From Alkaliphilus peptidifermentans DSM 18978 (GTDB taxonomy: Bacteria; Bacillota; Clostridia; Peptostreptococcales; Natronincolaceae): a DNA stretch of 51,269 bases. Each line of letters begins with the position of its first letter. Within the stretch, counting starts at the first letter, position 1. The translations under genes and the position numbers were made by a program. Shown here one piece after another: positions 1 to 9,825 of the stretch. The stretch covers positions 1 to 51,269 of the forward strand of contig NZ_FMUS01000034.1 of NCBI RefSeq assembly GCF_900101495.1, written 5' to 3'. The notes below the pieces were generated by a model, which saw only the letters and a program-made list of their open reading frames with translations, had not been told where the DNA came from and did no database searches.

Positions 1-224
1 TACTAAGACTGCTACAGAGGGAAACCGACAACAGATATTCTACTAAAACATTGGTAAATGCCATGAATAGTATTTCTGGGACTTACGTAGACAAGAATTA
101 TTACATGTTTGACTATTACGATGAAGTTGTTGAAAATTTAGGAAAAGCAACTAACATAGATTTCTCGAAGAGATTTATGACCTTAGGAGAAATTAAAAAC
201 ATCATATCTCAAACCAAAAAATAA
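1..224 (+). CDS. C-terminal end of a transposase, IS4/IS1634-like (cut by window edge)
   Basis: The reading frame is open from base 3 to the TAA at 222-224 and gives about 73 residues ending in FMTLGEIKNIISQTKK. A Leu/Arg-rich start (LRLLQRETDNRYS) followed by a short 'YVDKNYYMFDYYDEVVENLG' type segment resembles the tail of DDE transposases of the IS4/IS1634 type, where a last helix is followed by a small basic end. This is pattern recognition on a short fragment, so another protein is possible. A strong hairpin terminator follows 30 bases later, and the next gene is on the other strand. Confidence 0.45.
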   Translation, partial: LRLLQRETDNRYSTKTLVNAMNSISGTYVDKNYYMFDYYDEVVENLGKATNIDFSKRFMTLGEIKNIISQTKK

Positions 225-256
225 TCTGTAGAACAACAGACTAGTGAGTAAGTTAA

Positions 257-299
257 AAAGCCCGTAATCTTTGAAATACAAAGGTTATAGGCTTTTATT
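257..299. terminator. Hairpin terminator between convergent genes
   Basis: The left arm AAAAGCCCGTAATCTTTG and the right arm CAAAGGTTATAGGCTTTT pair around a five-base loop with few mismatches. A-rich and T-rich flanks allow it to work in both directions. It lies between the plus-strand transposase tail and the minus-strand peptidase. Confidence 0.75.
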
Positions 300-387
300 T
301 TCCCTCCAAGGTGTAAAACTCAAGATATGAAACCATTATTCATGTCAAGGCGTAGATAGCATTTTTTTCAAATAATAGTTACATCTA

Positions 388-3300
388 TTAAGGCTGTTGA
401 ATTAAATAATAGAGTATTTCTATAACCTCTTCTGGAACATAGGTTTTTGAATCCTTTAGTTCTATTTTACCCTGTAAATGATGCTGGTATTCGTTAATTA
501 CCATTAATGTTGTATTTACATGCAGTAATATTCTAGTATCTGCAACCTCTACTATAATAATTGGATTTTGTGGGTCTGTATCATCCCAGCTTACTGTGGC
601 TCCCAATAGCTCTAAGTATTCTCTTGCTGGAAGATAGTTAATTTGTTGTTGACCTAAAATATTGGTTATATTATCAAATAGATTTTCATTTTCCATTATC
701 TTAGTCTCAAAACCAACTACAACATACTGGCTATGTTGTAATAGGTCTTCAACTAGCTCCGCAAAATTTCTAATATCTTCAGCAGTAGTGCTTAGAATTT
801 CTTCTTTTATTATTTTTATATAATCATCTGTAATTTGCATCATATAATATTTATCCTCCATTGCCCCTCTTTCATGGGGGCTAAGGAGTGGATCATACTG
901 TGCAATCGTTCCGATAATATAATTAAGCATTTCTTCTTCATCTGCATTAAACGAACGCAAATAACCTGGTATGCTTTCATAAACAGCTAAGGTTTCACTT
1001 ATATTAGGATCCCTAAATGAGTAGAATACCATATCTCCTCTATTAGATAGCTGCATACCTCCACCATATGCCCCTCCTAATACCCTTAATTGATTCCATA
1101 AGTATTCTGTATTTAATATTCGTGCAAGAACATCCATTTTACCACTATATTCATAGCCTAGATCGATATAGTTATTTCCCTTAGCTACATACTGTATTTT
1201 TTCTGCATTCACAATTCCTTCGTTGCCACTAGGAATTTCAAATACATATGTATTAAAAGGATTTTCAACTTCCTTTAAAGATAAAGATGCTTTAAAGGGA
1301 ATAAAGGCCTTTTTGAATGAATCATAAGCTTCTTCCTCTATAGTAACACCAACGATTAAATTCTCCTTTTGAAATACTAGCTGGTTTACTTCCTTTAAAC
1401 TATCAATTACATACTCCGGATTATTTTCCAACATTTCTTCCACATGTATTAAAAAATAATAATAGTCAATTCCACTTACATTTGCGTAATATTGAGCAGA
1501 TTTCGAATATCTGCGGGCCAATTGTGTTTGAGCAATGGAGATTCCATTACTATTTAAATTGTTTTCAACATCAGTCTTCAATTGGGTTACTAGCTGCTTT
1601 AATCTATTAACATCCTCAAAATTACTATTATGTATAATTTCCTGCAAAATTTCAAATCCATCCTCCAGCCTATCTGTAACAGTATACATGAAAACCCTTA
1701 GTTTCGGATGAATTTTATGTTGATCTTCAATATCTGTTACAAGGTCTATACTAAAACTTAATCCTCCAAGGCTATTGAAAATTTCATTAGTTAGCTGTTG
1801 ATATGTATAATTATTTGTATCAATTCTTGCCAGCAATTGAGTTAGTAATGCTATATATGGAAGCTGTTCCTGGGGTACCTTAGTTGAATCAAAATACATA
1901 TTTGCATAGGCAATTTTATTGGTGTATATTGGATGACTTAGTATAGTTACATCGTTTAATATTTCCACCTTTGATCCAATGGCTTCTCTTTCTTGATATA
2001 AGTCTTCAAGTGTTAAGGTTGGCAATGTCTTTAATGCCTCTTCAGTATTTGGCGCTTCTCTCCATCTCCTTAATGCTACAGTTTCTTCCACTAGTGATTG
2101 GATCTCTTCATGAGATAACTTCTCTTTAATTTGGTTTAACTCAGCCTTTAGCTTTTGTCCCTTTGCAACTTCCAACCCTGGTACTGGATTTAATGTAACT
2201 ACAGAGCTATGGGTATTGTTCAGTAAGTATTTCTGAACTAAATCTTCAAAATAGTTATCATCTATTTTATTCTTTATAGTGGCTAACTCGTTATCATATG
2301 ATAGATAAAGAGTAGGCTCATGATCATACAGCCACGCTAAAAAAACAGAATCGTGATATCCAAAGCCTCTATTTGCAATTGAATTTTCGGTTCTCATGGA
2401 TATTTCGATTGTATTGAATATAGAATTTATAAGCTCACGATCAATACCATTGTCTACAATTCCCTTTAATGACTCAGTAACTATAGTCTCAAATTCTTTC
2501 GTTTTTTCATCATTAGCGTTATTAACTATTATGCTAAAGCTAGGCTGTAGCTTCATAGTGTAAAACATTCCAAAGACATTGGCTCCCACTTCTTTTTCTA
2601 AAAGCATGTTGCGCAAAGGTGAAGATTCAGTATCCATGAGAATTGAAGAAAGTATTGAGAATCCAAGCATAGTTTCCTTATTCATGACTTCATCAATTGC
2701 ATAATTCAAACTTATGTATGACTTGTTGCTTGGATCTGCATTTTCTGGTAATCCGTATTCACCAACACTATATACTCTTTCTTGGAATGGTTTTTGCTTT
2801 GCGATAGTAGATTCTATTTCTTTCTTTTCGAACTTAGATAAATATTCATCATTAATGAACCTTAAGGTGGCATCTAAATCTAAATTTCCATACAAATAGA
2901 TATAGCTATTTGAAGGGTGATAATAGGTATTGTGGTACTCTATCAAGGATTCATAGGTTAGCTGTGGAATCACATCGGGATCCCCGCCTGAATCAAATGC
3001 ATATGGAGTTTCAGGGAAAAGTGATCTTTGAACTTCTTTTATCAAAACACTAATAGGATTTGAATAGGCACCCTTCATTTCGTTATATACAACGCCATTA
3101 TAGTTTAGCTCTGCATCGGGGCTAACTAGTTCCAGATGCCAGCCCTCCTGCATAAAGATCATTTCTTCTTGTAGTACACTTGGATAAAACACTGCATCCA
3201 AATATACTTCCATCAAATTTTTAAAATCTTTATCATTCCTGCTTGCTACTGGATAAGAAGTTCGATCTGGATAGGTTAATGCATTTAGAAATGTGTTTAG

Positions 3301-3666
3301 TGAACGTTTATTCATTTCTATGAAGGGTGATTTTACAGGAAACTTCTCTGAACCATTCAATACTGAATGCTCTAATATATGAGGAATCCCGGTATCATCA
3401 AAAGGCGGTGTTCTAAAGCTAATACTAAACACCTTGTTGCTATCATCGTTTTCTAAGTGAATAAGCTTTGCTCCACTTTGAATGTGTTCAAAAACCCTTA
3501 CTACCGAATAGATTTCTTCTACAACTGTTTCTTCCACCAATTGAAAACCATGAAGCATTGTATAATCTTGTTTCTCATTTGCCCAAGCTTGTACTGGTGA
3601 AAATAGTATAGTAAATAATAGTAGACAAACTATACTGACGCTAATCTTTTTTGATGCATTAAACAT
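388..3666 (-). CDS. Secreted M16C zinc metallopeptidase with a C-terminal copper-amine-oxidase-N-like domain
   Basis: At 1092 residues it is slightly longer than the usual single-chain M16C (presequence-protease-like) enzymes. Residues 1-29 form a signal peptide (basic start, hydrophobic core, VQAWA cleavage site). The inverted zinc motif HILEH is at 96-100 and the third ligand, a Glu, is in NEMKG near 196. The two peptidase halves run to about residue 1000. The last 80 residues (YLPAREYLELLGATVSWDD..., IIIVEVADTRILLHV..., KDSKTYVPEEVIE) match the pattern of the Cu_amine_oxidN1 stalk domain common on Firmicute surface proteins. I infer an exported peptide-degrading enzyme held at the cell surface. 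It is monocistronic, and the start is supported by an upstream AAGGGGGA. Confidence 0.88.
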   Translation of the reverse strand: MFNASKKISVSIVCLLLFTILFSPVQAWANEKQDYTMLHGFQLVEETVVEEIYSVVRVFEHIQSGAKLIHLENDDSNKVFSISFRTPPFDDTGIPHILEHSVLNGSEKFPVKSPFIEMNKRSLNTFLNALTYPDRTSYPVASRNDKDFKNLMEVYLDAVFYPSVLQEEMIFMQEGWHLELVSPDAELNYNGVVYNEMKGAYSNPISVLIKEVQRSLFPETPYAFDSGGDPDVIPQLTYESLIEYHNTYYHPSNSYIYLYGNLDLDATLRFINDEYLSKFEKKEIESTIAKQKPFQERVYSVGEYGLPENADPSNKSYISLNYAIDEVMNKETMLGFSILSSILMDTESSPLRNMLLEKEVGANVFGMFYTMKLQPSFSIIVNNANDEKTKEFETIVTESLKGIVDNGIDRELINSIFNTIEISMRTENSIANRGFGYHDSVFLAWLYDHEPTLYLSYDNELATIKNKIDDNYFEDLVQKYLLNNTHSSVVTLNPVPGLEVAKGQKLKAELNQIKEKLSHEEIQSLVEETVALRRWREAPNTEEALKTLPTLTLEDLYQEREAIGSKVEILNDVTILSHPIYTNKIAYANMYFDSTKVPQEQLPYIALLTQLLARIDTNNYTYQQLTNEIFNSLGGLSFSIDLVTDIEDQHKIHPKLRVFMYTVTDRLEDGFEILQEIIHNSNFEDVNRLKQLVTQLKTDVENNLNSNGISIAQTQLARRYSKSAQYYANVSGIDYYYFLIHVEEMLENNPEYVIDSLKEVNQLVFQKENLIVGVTIEEEAYDSFKKAFIPFKASLSLKEVENPFNTYVFEIPSGNEGIVNAEKIQYVAKGNNYIDLGYEYSGKMDVLARILNTEYLWNQLRVLGGAYGGGMQLSNRGDMVFYSFRDPNISETLAVYESIPGYLRSFNADEEEMLNYIIGTIAQYDPLLSPHERGAMEDKYYMMQITDDYIKIIKEEILSTTAEDIRNFAELVEDLLQHSQYVVVGFETKIMENENLFDNITNILGQQQINYLPAREYLELLGATVSWDDTDPQNPIIIVEVADTRILLHVNTTLMVINEYQHHLQGKIELKDSKTYVPEEVIEILYYLIQQP

Positions 3667-3851
3667 TTGTATCCCCCTTTTTACCTATATAATTTATAAT
3701 TCCCCATCTTCACCTTGTAGTTTCTTACTCCGTTACTATTTTACTGCTACATAAAATATCCTTGCTATAAGGCAATATATGGGTTAAATACAATTAGTTT
3801 ATACTAATCCACTTTTATTTTCAAGAACTTAGATAAATATTTAACAAATTT

Positions 3852-5042
3852 TTAAGATCTGAATATAACTGATTCCTTATTAAACATATATTTGGTTAGA
3901 AGGAGAGCAAGTACAACTAAAACTAATGATATACCAAAGGTAGTAATAATATGTAAAGGATTAATTATATCTACTAAAACTTCCTTCATCAATAATATGC
4001 TGTTTAGCAAAGGTACAAAAAACATTACATCTGACAAGGTTCGTACATCCATAAACATAGTTAAATACGCAGGAGCCATTAGTAATATGGTAATAGGACT
4101 AAGGTATGTTCCTGCCTCCTTATAGGATTTTGCAAAAACACTTATGGACAACATAATACCTGATAGAATCATTGCAATCGATAGAGATGTTCCAATTAGT
4201 ATAATCATAGATATAGGTGAAATTCTTACACCAATTGGTAGCATATCAGGTGAAATAGTTGCTGCTGCAAATATTCCAATGAGGGAGGTAACCACACCTA
4301 TTATTGATGCTAAAAGAATGGTTAAATATTTTCCAGCTAATATTGAGAGTCTATCTGCGCTGGTGGAAAGCAACGGTTCTAACGACATTCTTTCCTTTTC
4401 TCCAGCTCCTAAGTCAATAGCAGCTGGCATTCCTCCAATTACTGGATACATCATTAATAAAAATGGTAATAGGAAGGAAATAAGCATCAATTCCATACCC
4501 CCTGTTGACTCTTTCCCTTCTGGAACAAAGGCCTGAATTGTGATGGCTGTTGGCTGAAGTCTATCGGGATTAATATCCAAATCCTTTAGTCTTTCCAAGC
4601 GTACCATTTCACTAAAATCATAAATGACCCTCTCCACTATAGATACAGACATGCTAGATTCACTACTTACCTCATCAAAAATGATTTTTACTTCACCAGG
4701 GATCTGTTGATGAAGCTTTTCTTGAAAATTTTCCTCTATTTCAATAATTGCTTTTATTTTTCCCGCTTGAAGAGCTGCTATTGGCTCTACTTCGTTAATT
4801 ACCTTCAAGCCAGATGCGCTTCTTATGTGGTCAGCCAGCTCCGTTGCTTCTCCTAAAGCTATCACTACACTGATATCCTCCTGAAGATTTCTTTCCAGCT
4901 TACTCCTTCCCATATCCATGAATAAAAACATTAATGGGAAAACCATAACTGGAATTAGTACACTGGCAATCCAGGTTCTTTTATCTCTGAAAATATCCTT
5001 AAGCTCCTTCTTAAACACAACCCATACATGTCTAAAATTCAT
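3852..5042 (-). CDS. ABC-2 type permease, NatB-like
   Basis: A membrane permease of the ABC-2 exporter type. One hydrophobic segment near the N-terminus (TWIASVLIPVMVFPLMFLFM) is followed by a large extracytoplasmic loop, then about five C-terminal membrane segments. This is the topology of NatB, which with NatA exports Na+ or other substrates; the substrate here is not known. The frame opens further upstream at 5066, but the ATG at 5042 (MNFRHVW) has a GGTGGGTGAG ribosome site before it and overlaps the ATPase gene by only 11 bases, so I prefer it. It is translationally coupled to the ATPase gene. Confidence 0.85.
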   Translation of the reverse strand: MNFRHVWVVFKKELKDIFRDKRTWIASVLIPVMVFPLMFLFMDMGRSKLERNLQEDISVVIALGEATELADHIRSASGLKVINEVEPIAALQAGKIKAIIEIEENFQEKLHQQIPGEVKIIFDEVSSESSMSVSIVERVIYDFSEMVRLERLKDLDINPDRLQPTAITIQAFVPEGKESTGGMELMLISFLLPFLLMMYPVIGGMPAAIDLGAGEKERMSLEPLLSTSADRLSILAGKYLTILLASIIGVVTSLIGIFAAATISPDMLPIGVRISPISMIILIGTSLSIAMILSGIMLSISVFAKSYKEAGTYLSPITILLMAPAYLTMFMDVRTLSDVMFFVPLLNSILLMKEVLVDIINPLHIITTFGISLVLVVLALLLTKYMFNKESVIFRS

Positions 5043-5760
5043 TTTTCTCACCCACCAATTCAACAAATATGTCTTCCATTTCCATATTGTATTTTTCTTT
5101 TAATTCATTTAAAGTACCTGTTTCAATAATAGTACCTTTATGTATAATAGCTACCCTATCACACAGCTTTTCTACTTCTGCCATTGAATGGCTGGAGAAT
5201 ATAACTGTTTTACCTTCTTCTTTACAGGTTTCAATAAACTTATGAATTAGTCTGGCGGCGGTTACATCTAATCCCGAGGTAGGCTCATCAAAAAGCATTA
5301 TAGGCGGATTATGAATAATTGATCTGGCTATTGCCACCTTTTGCTTCATTCCTTTAGAAAACTTACCAGCCTTTCTGTCTATATATTCTTCCATATTCAA
5401 TAAATCTACCAAATAATCTATCCTTTCTTCTATTTCCTTTCTCCTCATATCGCTTAATTCGCCATAATAATATATATTTTCCCTAGCTGTCAACCGATCG
5501 TAGATTCCACTTTCGCCACCAAACAAGATCCCGATCTGACTTCTTACAGACCCTGGGGCGCTTAATAAATTCACATCATTTATAATTACTTCTCCTTTAT
5601 CGGCCCTTAGCATTGTTGCCAATATCCTTAATGTAGTAGTTTTACCTGCCCCATTTTCGCCAAGGAGTCCCAATACTTCTCCTTTATTTACATAAAAATC
5701 TAACCCCTTTAAAGCTTCAACATCCTTAAAGGATTTCCATAAACCCTTTACCTGTATCAT
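5032..5760 (-). CDS. ABC transporter ATPase, NatA-like
   Basis: A 242-residue ATP-binding subunit. It has the Walker A GLLGENGAGKTTT near residues 34-45, the signature FSKGMKQKVAIARS near 136 (with SKGM in place of SGGQ, as usual in NatA/DrrA-type proteins), Walker B IMLFDEP and the H-loop SSHS. It energises the NatB-like permease encoded immediately downstream. Its ATG overlaps the ispF stop codon in TAATG, so it appears to be cotranscribed with ispD-ispF. That pairing is chromosomal convenience rather than a known functional link. Confidence 0.9.
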   Translation of the reverse strand: MIQVKGLWKSFKDVEALKGLDFYVNKGEVLGLLGENGAGKTTTLRILATMLRADKGEVIINDVNLLSAPGSVRSQIGILFGGESGIYDRLTARENIYYYGELSDMRRKEIEERIDYLVDLLNMEEYIDRKAGKFSKGMKQKVAIARSIIHNPPIMLFDEPTSGLDVTAARLIHKFIETCKEEGKTVIFSSHSMAEVEKLCDRVAIIHKGTIIETGTLNELKEKYNMEMEDIFVELVGEKNEF

Positions 5761-6254
5761 TATCGACCCTCCAAATTTGTTTTATAAATAATTGATGAGA
5801 TCGCTTGTGCTGCAATCCCTTCTCCTTTACCAGCAAAGCCCAGTCCTTCAGTGGTTGTTGCCTTCACATTTACCTGCTCAACCTGTAAATGCAACGTTGT
5901 TGCAATATTTATTCTCATCTCCTTAATATATGGAGCCATTTTAGGTTTTTCTGCGATGATGGTTGCATCAACATTATTCACAACATAATTTTGATCAGCT
6001 AATAACCTATATACCTCTGCCAAAAGCATCATACTATCTGCTCCTCGATATTCTTCGTCTGAGTCTGGAAAATGCTTTCCTATGTCACCTAAAGCTGCGG
6101 CCCCCAATAAGCTATCCTTAATGGCATGAAGTAATACATCTGCATCAGAATGTCCAAGAAGACCTTTATCATAGGGTATCTCTACTCCTCCTAGAATAAG
6201 TTTTCTACCCTCCACCAATCTATGTACATCATATCCTAAGCCTACTCTAAACAT
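5760..6254 (-). CDS. ispF: 2-C-methyl-D-erythritol 2,4-cyclodiphosphate synthase
   Basis: This enzyme of the MEP isoprenoid pathway cyclises CDP-methylerythritol 2-phosphate with loss of CMP. At 164 residues it has the family length. The zinc-site motif GYDVHRL is at the N-terminus (Asp and His ligands), followed by [13 protein letters not shown] and the conserved [21 protein letters not shown] near the end. It overlaps the end of ispD by 8 bases, the usual ispDF arrangement. Confidence 0.97.
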   Translation of the reverse strand: MFRVGLGYDVHRLVEGRKLILGGVEIPYDKGLLGHSDADVLLHAIKDSLLGAAALGDIGKHFPDSDEEYRGADSMMLLAEVYRLLADQNYVVNNVDATIIAEKPKMAPYIKEMRINIATTLHLQVEQVNVKATTTEGLGFAGKGEGIAAQAISSIIYKTNLEGR

Positions 6255-6960
6255 TAGACTCCCCCTTTTCCTTCTTAATCATTTCTTCAGCAACAAACAA
6301 ATCCTCAGGTGTTGTAATTTTTATATTTCTATAGCTTCCCATAATTATTTTAACTGTATATCCCGCCCTTTCAAATAACATGGCATCATCAGTTATTTCT
6401 TTATCCGCTTCAGATAATGTTTGATATATCTCCTTTATTAAAGAAGCCTTAAAGGCTTGTGGTGTTTGTATAGACCAAAGCTTACTCCTATCTACGGTTT
6501 TTTCAACCTCCATATTACTATTAACCACCTTTATAGTATCTTTAACCGGAACCGCAACAATTGCGCCACCAACCTCTTCAGCACCAGTAATAGTCATTTC
6601 TATCATTTCTTCGGATAAAAATGGTCTAGCACCATCCTGTATTATAACAATACTACAATCCTTTGGTAGTTTAGCAATACCATTGGCAACAGAATTTACC
6701 CTTTCTTTGCCTCCTTCAATAATTGAAATAACTTTTGCTAAATCATACTTATTTACTATTTTTTCGCGACAATAATCTATTTCGCCTTTTCCTACCACTA
6801 GAATAATTCCATCAATAGATATACTCTTTTGTAAAACCTCTAGAGTATATGCAACAATAGGCTTATTATTTATTTTAATATATTGCTTATTTATTTCCCT
6901 TCCAACTCTACGTCCTTTACCAGCTGCCACAACAATTGCATAGTTTTTCAAATGTTTCAT
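6247..6960 (-). CDS. ispD: 2-C-methyl-D-erythritol 4-phosphate cytidylyltransferase
   Basis: It transfers CMP from CTP to methylerythritol 4-phosphate, the step preceding CDP-ME phosphorylation. The protein has 237 residues with the N-terminal nucleotide-binding loop [11 protein letters not shown], the QDGARPF motif, the VPVKDTIK segment and TPQAF near residue 158, all characteristic of IspD. The start is preceded by AAGGAG. A weak TTGATG/TATTAT promoter may lie about 100 bases upstream. It is the first gene of ispD-ispF-ABC ATPase-permease. Confidence 0.97.
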   Translation of the reverse strand: MKHLKNYAIVVAAGKGRRVGREINKQYIKINNKPIVAYTLEVLQKSISIDGIILVVGKGEIDYCREKIVNKYDLAKVISIIEGGKERVNSVANGIAKLPKDCSIVIIQDGARPFLSEEMIEMTITGAEEVGGAIVAVPVKDTIKVVNSNMEVEKTVDRSKLWSIQTPQAFKASLIKEIYQTLSEADKEITDDAMLFERAGYTVKIIMGSYRNIKITTPEDLFVAEEMIKKEKGESNV

Positions 6961-7125
6961 AAATATTCTCCTTAAATTAACTTTATTTAAAATGTATATT
7001 TATAAATATCTGTCAGTACCTGTTAATAAATTAATGTAATTTATATACATATAAATTATATAATATGTTTCCCTTATATGCTACATCAATCAAATTAGAT
7101 TATTTCATAAACCCCTTCAATAAAA

Positions 7126-7151
7126 AAATCCTTCTAATTTAAGAAGGATTT
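7126..7151 (-). terminator. Terminator of the PIN/TRAM gene
   Basis: On the minus strand the arms AAATCCTTCT and AGAAGGATTT form a perfect 10-bp stem with a six-base loop, followed by TTTTATTG. It lies 20 bases after the stop codon of the PIN/TRAM gene and separates it from ispD. Confidence 0.85.
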
Positions 7152-7170
7152 TCTAGCTATATTTGTAATT

Positions 7171-8286
7171 TTATGATGCCGATTTATCAATCATTGATTT
7201 TGGTTTAGCAAAAATCATTCTGCCTGCAGCAGTTTGTAATACACTGGTTACTAATACATCTATATTTTTACCAATGAATTTTTTGCCACTTTCTACAACA
7301 ATCATTGTGCCATCATCTAAATAGGCCAAGCCTTGTCCCGATTCTTTACCATCCTTTATTACTTGAACAAGCATTTCTTCACCAGGCAAAACAATAGGCT
7401 TTACTGCGTTGGCTAATTCATTTATATTTAGTACTGGAACTCCTTGAAATTCTGCAACTTTATTTAGATTAAAGTCATTGGTTAAAACCTTGCCGTCTAA
7501 TACCTGCGCTAGTCTTAGTAGCTTAGTATCAACTTCTGATAAATCATCGAAGTCCTTTTCATTAATCTTTACTTCTATATCCAATTCTTTTTGAATTTTA
7601 TTTAATATATCAAGTCCTCTACGACCTCTATTTCGCTTTAATGAATCTGATGAATCTGCTATATGCCTTAGCTCCTCCAAAACAAATCCTGGTATAACCA
7701 AAGGACCCTCTACAAATCCTGTTTTACATATATCAGCAATTCTTCCATCAATAATCACGCTGGTGTCTAGTATTTTAGGAGATACCTTCGATTCTTTTTT
7801 CGAACTTCTTTCTCTAATATTACTACTATTCTTTTTAAATATTGCCTGTAGACTCGTTAGCTCATCAGTCTTTTTAGTGGCAATTGTCACTCCCAAATAT
7901 GACATAAATATATAAATAGCTGCCGATAAAATTCCCCCTACAAAGGGTATTGGAATAATATTATTAAGAAGCCCACTAATTAAATAGGCTATAATTAGTC
8001 CGGCAATTAATCCTACAGAACCTAGGACTATATTAACTATAGGGACATTAGCCAACTCTCTTTCAATCCAGTTTGCTAAATTTCTGCCTTGATTAATTAA
8101 CCAAGGTGATAGAATAAATAAAATACCACCACTTAATAAAGATGTAATTATTATTGCAGAAACATAAGTTATAAAGCTATTATGGATAGCCTCCGGTGCT
8201 AATGCATTTGTAATATACACAAATATTGCTAAACCTAGCAAAGCACCCAGGGCAGCCAGCATTCCTCTTATGATACGATTGATCAT
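7171..8286 (-). CDS. Membrane-anchored PIN/TRAM-domain protein (YacL-type)
   Basis: 371 residues: four hydrophobic segments in the first 145 residues, then a PIN nuclease-fold domain beginning [17 protein letters not shown] (acidic metal-site residues), an acidic [25 protein letters not shown] segment, and a C-terminal TRAM-like RNA-binding domain ([30 protein letters not shown]). The order matches YacL of Bacillus, usually found next to disA and ispD as here. A role as a membrane-bound RNase or RNA-binding protein is a family inference. The gene has its own terminator, and AGGAGGTGATGATT precedes the start. Confidence 0.9.
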   Translation of the reverse strand: MINRIIRGMLAALGALLGLAIFVYITNALAPEAIHNSFITYVSAIIITSLLSGGILFILSPWLINQGRNLANWIERELANVPIVNIVLGSVGLIAGLIIAYLISGLLNNIIPIPFVGGILSAAIYIFMSYLGVTIATKKTDELTSLQAIFKKNSSNIRERSSKKESKVSPKILDTSVIIDGRIADICKTGFVEGPLVIPGFVLEELRHIADSSDSLKRNRGRRGLDILNKIQKELDIEVKINEKDFDDLSEVDTKLLRLAQVLDGKVLTNDFNLNKVAEFQGVPVLNINELANAVKPIVLPGEEMLVQVIKDGKESGQGLAYLDDGTMIVVESGKKFIGKNIDVLVTSVLQTAAGRMIFAKPKSMIDKSAS

Positions 8287-8463
8287 TCAATCATCACCTC
8301 CTATCCATCATTATGCCCATTTTAATGGATTTAAAAACATTTTCAGTTTTTTATATTTTTTACCACTATTTAATTTTGGTAGAATAAAGCAAAAAAGTCA
8401 ATAGTAAATCCTAAATACGAAACTTAAGTCTTACAAAATATTTATAGGATTAATTATTGATTT

Positions 8464-8940
8464 TTACTTAATAGAATTCTCTATCAAAATCTTAACTTCC
8501 TCCTCAACAAGTCCTGTTGCAAGGATTACTTCACTTAACAGTATTTGTCTAGCATTATTGAGTATCTTTCTTTCACCAGTAGAAAGAGATTTTTCTCTAT
8601 CCCTTAATACTAAATTCCGGACCACCTCGGCCACCTCATAAATATCTCCTGTTTTTAATCTATCCATATTAGCACGATATCTTCGATTCCAATTTTGAGG
8701 CATCTTTGTTTCATTTGCCTCTAATACCCCAATTACCTTTTCTACTTCATCATTTGGTATTACAGGACGAATACCAATGCCATCAATAGTATCCAGCGGA
8801 ATCATTACCCGCATATCATCCAACGGCATCTTCATTATATAGTATTTGCGTCTTACACCTAGAATCTCTTTTTCTTCTATTTCTTCAATTATTCCAGCAC
8901 CGTGCATTGGATAAACTATTTTGTCTCCTATATTATACAT
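8464..8940 (-). CDS. carD: CarD/CdnL-type RNA polymerase-binding regulator
   Basis: 158 residues. The N-terminal RNAP-interacting domain begins MYNIGDKIVYPMHGAGIIEEIEEKEILG, a CarD hallmark, followed by KYYIMKMPLDDMRVMIPLD. The helical C-terminal domain contains WNRRYRANMDRLKTGDIYEVAEVVRNL, where the conserved Trp is thought to contact the upstream edge of the bubble. CarD proteins stabilise open promoter complexes. AGGAGGGT precedes the start, and two consensus promoters lie upstream, suggesting steady high expression. Confidence 0.93.
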   Translation of the reverse strand: MYNIGDKIVYPMHGAGIIEEIEEKEILGVRRKYYIMKMPLDDMRVMIPLDTIDGIGIRPVIPNDEVEKVIGVLEANETKMPQNWNRRYRANMDRLKTGDIYEVAEVVRNLVLRDREKSLSTGERKILNNARQILLSEVILATGLVEEEVKILIENSIK

Positions 8941-8974
8941 TGGAAACCCTCCTAAAACTAGCTTTATGAAATAT

Positions 8975-9043
8975 AGTATACACCAGTTTCAAGAAATTGT
9001 CAAACAAATTAATTATTTTATCACATACTGTTTTTCTTGTCAA
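8975..9043 (-). promoter_or_regulatory. Two tandem sigma-A promoters for carD
   Basis: On the minus strand the proximal promoter has TTGACA (9003-8998), a 17-bp spacer and TATACT (8980-8975). The distal one has TTGACA (9043-9038), a 17-bp spacer and TAAAAT (9020-9015). The two -35 boxes are 40 bp apart. Both fit the housekeeping consensus closely. Confidence 0.8.
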
Positions 9044-9296
9044 TTTTTTTATGTAAAATTGCTCAATAATTTTTTTGTTTATTAACAAACATGTTAACAT
9101 CACTTTTTTATAATCGTTATAGCATTTTTTTACATATCAGTAATTTTTTCCTATTCAATGGTTTTAAGTATACTATATAAATTATATTATTTCAATAAAT
9201 TTACCATAAGTTTTCTTTTAGTATGTGTTTGTCTTCGTATATCAGCATTCTACTGACTTTGAAGTGATAAATGTCAAAAAAACCAATTTCCTCTAA
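9044..9296. other. AT-rich divergent intergenic stretch
   Basis: Between the carD promoters and the promoter of the plus-strand gene I see no coding frame. It holds palindromic ATGTTAACAT (around 9090-9101) beside GTTTATTAACAAAC and many T-runs. These could be a regulator site, but no family is recognisable. Confidence 0.4.
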
Positions 9297-9326
9297 TTGA
9301 CAAGGGAATTGAGATACACTTATAAT
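9297..9326 (+). promoter_or_regulatory. Consensus sigma-A promoter
   Basis: TTGACA at 9297-9302, an 18-bp spacer and TATAAT at 9321-9326, 43 bases before the ATG at 9369. Because the -35 sits at 9297, the longer frame that opens there cannot be the real coding region. Confidence 0.85.
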
Positions 9327-9368
9327 AAATATATGGATAAAATTATCAAACCTCAAGGAGATGGCTTT

Positions 9369-9764
9369 ATGAAGAATTTTTCAATAAATGAATTTCAATC
9401 ACAAGTTGATGATGTATTGGTCCGCCATAGAAGTGTACTAGATATTCTTACTAAGCTGCAGGAAAGTTCATCTAAGGTTAATCGTGCTGTAGCAAAATCA
9501 GCTACTTACTGCGGATGTATAGAAATTCATGCAGAAAAGCAGGAAGTTCCAGAGGATATTTCTTATTCCGACATAAAGAATTACATGAAGAATCATGTTA
9601 AGGGTGAACTATGTGATATTTGCAGAGAAAAAATAGAAGCAGAGCTTTCTGCCAATATGTTTTATTTTACAACTCTATGTAATCTATTTGATATTAACAT
9701 TGAAGAGTTAATTACTACCCACTATGAACAGTTGAAAACCCTTGGAAAGTATGGATTATTATAG
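9369..9764 (+). CDS. Small conserved clostridial protein, MazG-like flavour
   Basis: 131 residues from the ATG at 9369, chosen because AAGGAG lies 8 bases before it and a consensus promoter ends at 9326. The sequence FQSQVDDVLVRHRSVLDILTK, a TYCGCIEI cysteine pair, GELCDICREKIEAEL with a CxxC, and a helical end (FYFTTLCNLFDI) form a conserved clostridial family that I remember being labelled with a DUF number (possibly DUF1573), without certainty. The helical RH...LTKLQE and LFDI portions recall MazG-like helices, and the four Cys could bind a metal. It is convergent with disA, and both end at a shared long inverted repeat. Function unknown. Confidence 0.8.
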   Translation: MKNFSINEFQSQVDDVLVRHRSVLDILTKLQESSSKVNRAVAKSATYCGCIEIHAEKQEVPEDISYSDIKNYMKNHVKGELCDICREKIEAELSANMFYFTTLCNLFDINIEELITTHYEQLKTLGKYGLL

Positions 9765-9825
9765 TCGGTTTTCTAACAGGCTTAAGTCAGAGCAAGGTAT
9801 ATGATTTAATAGTTTATTGGATTTT

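Noticed and set aside
4144-4536. Plus-strand frame of 130 codons in the NatB-like gene
   Set aside because: Antisense shadow of a well-supported membrane permease; no start signal.
5043-5066. Upstream start for the NatB-like gene
   Set aside because: The ATG at 5042 has a closer GGTGGGTGAG and a smaller overlap with the ATPase gene.
9297-9368. Longer N-terminus for the small clostridial protein
   Set aside because: The proposed start is the first base of a TTGACA -35 element, so it would lie upstream of the transcript.
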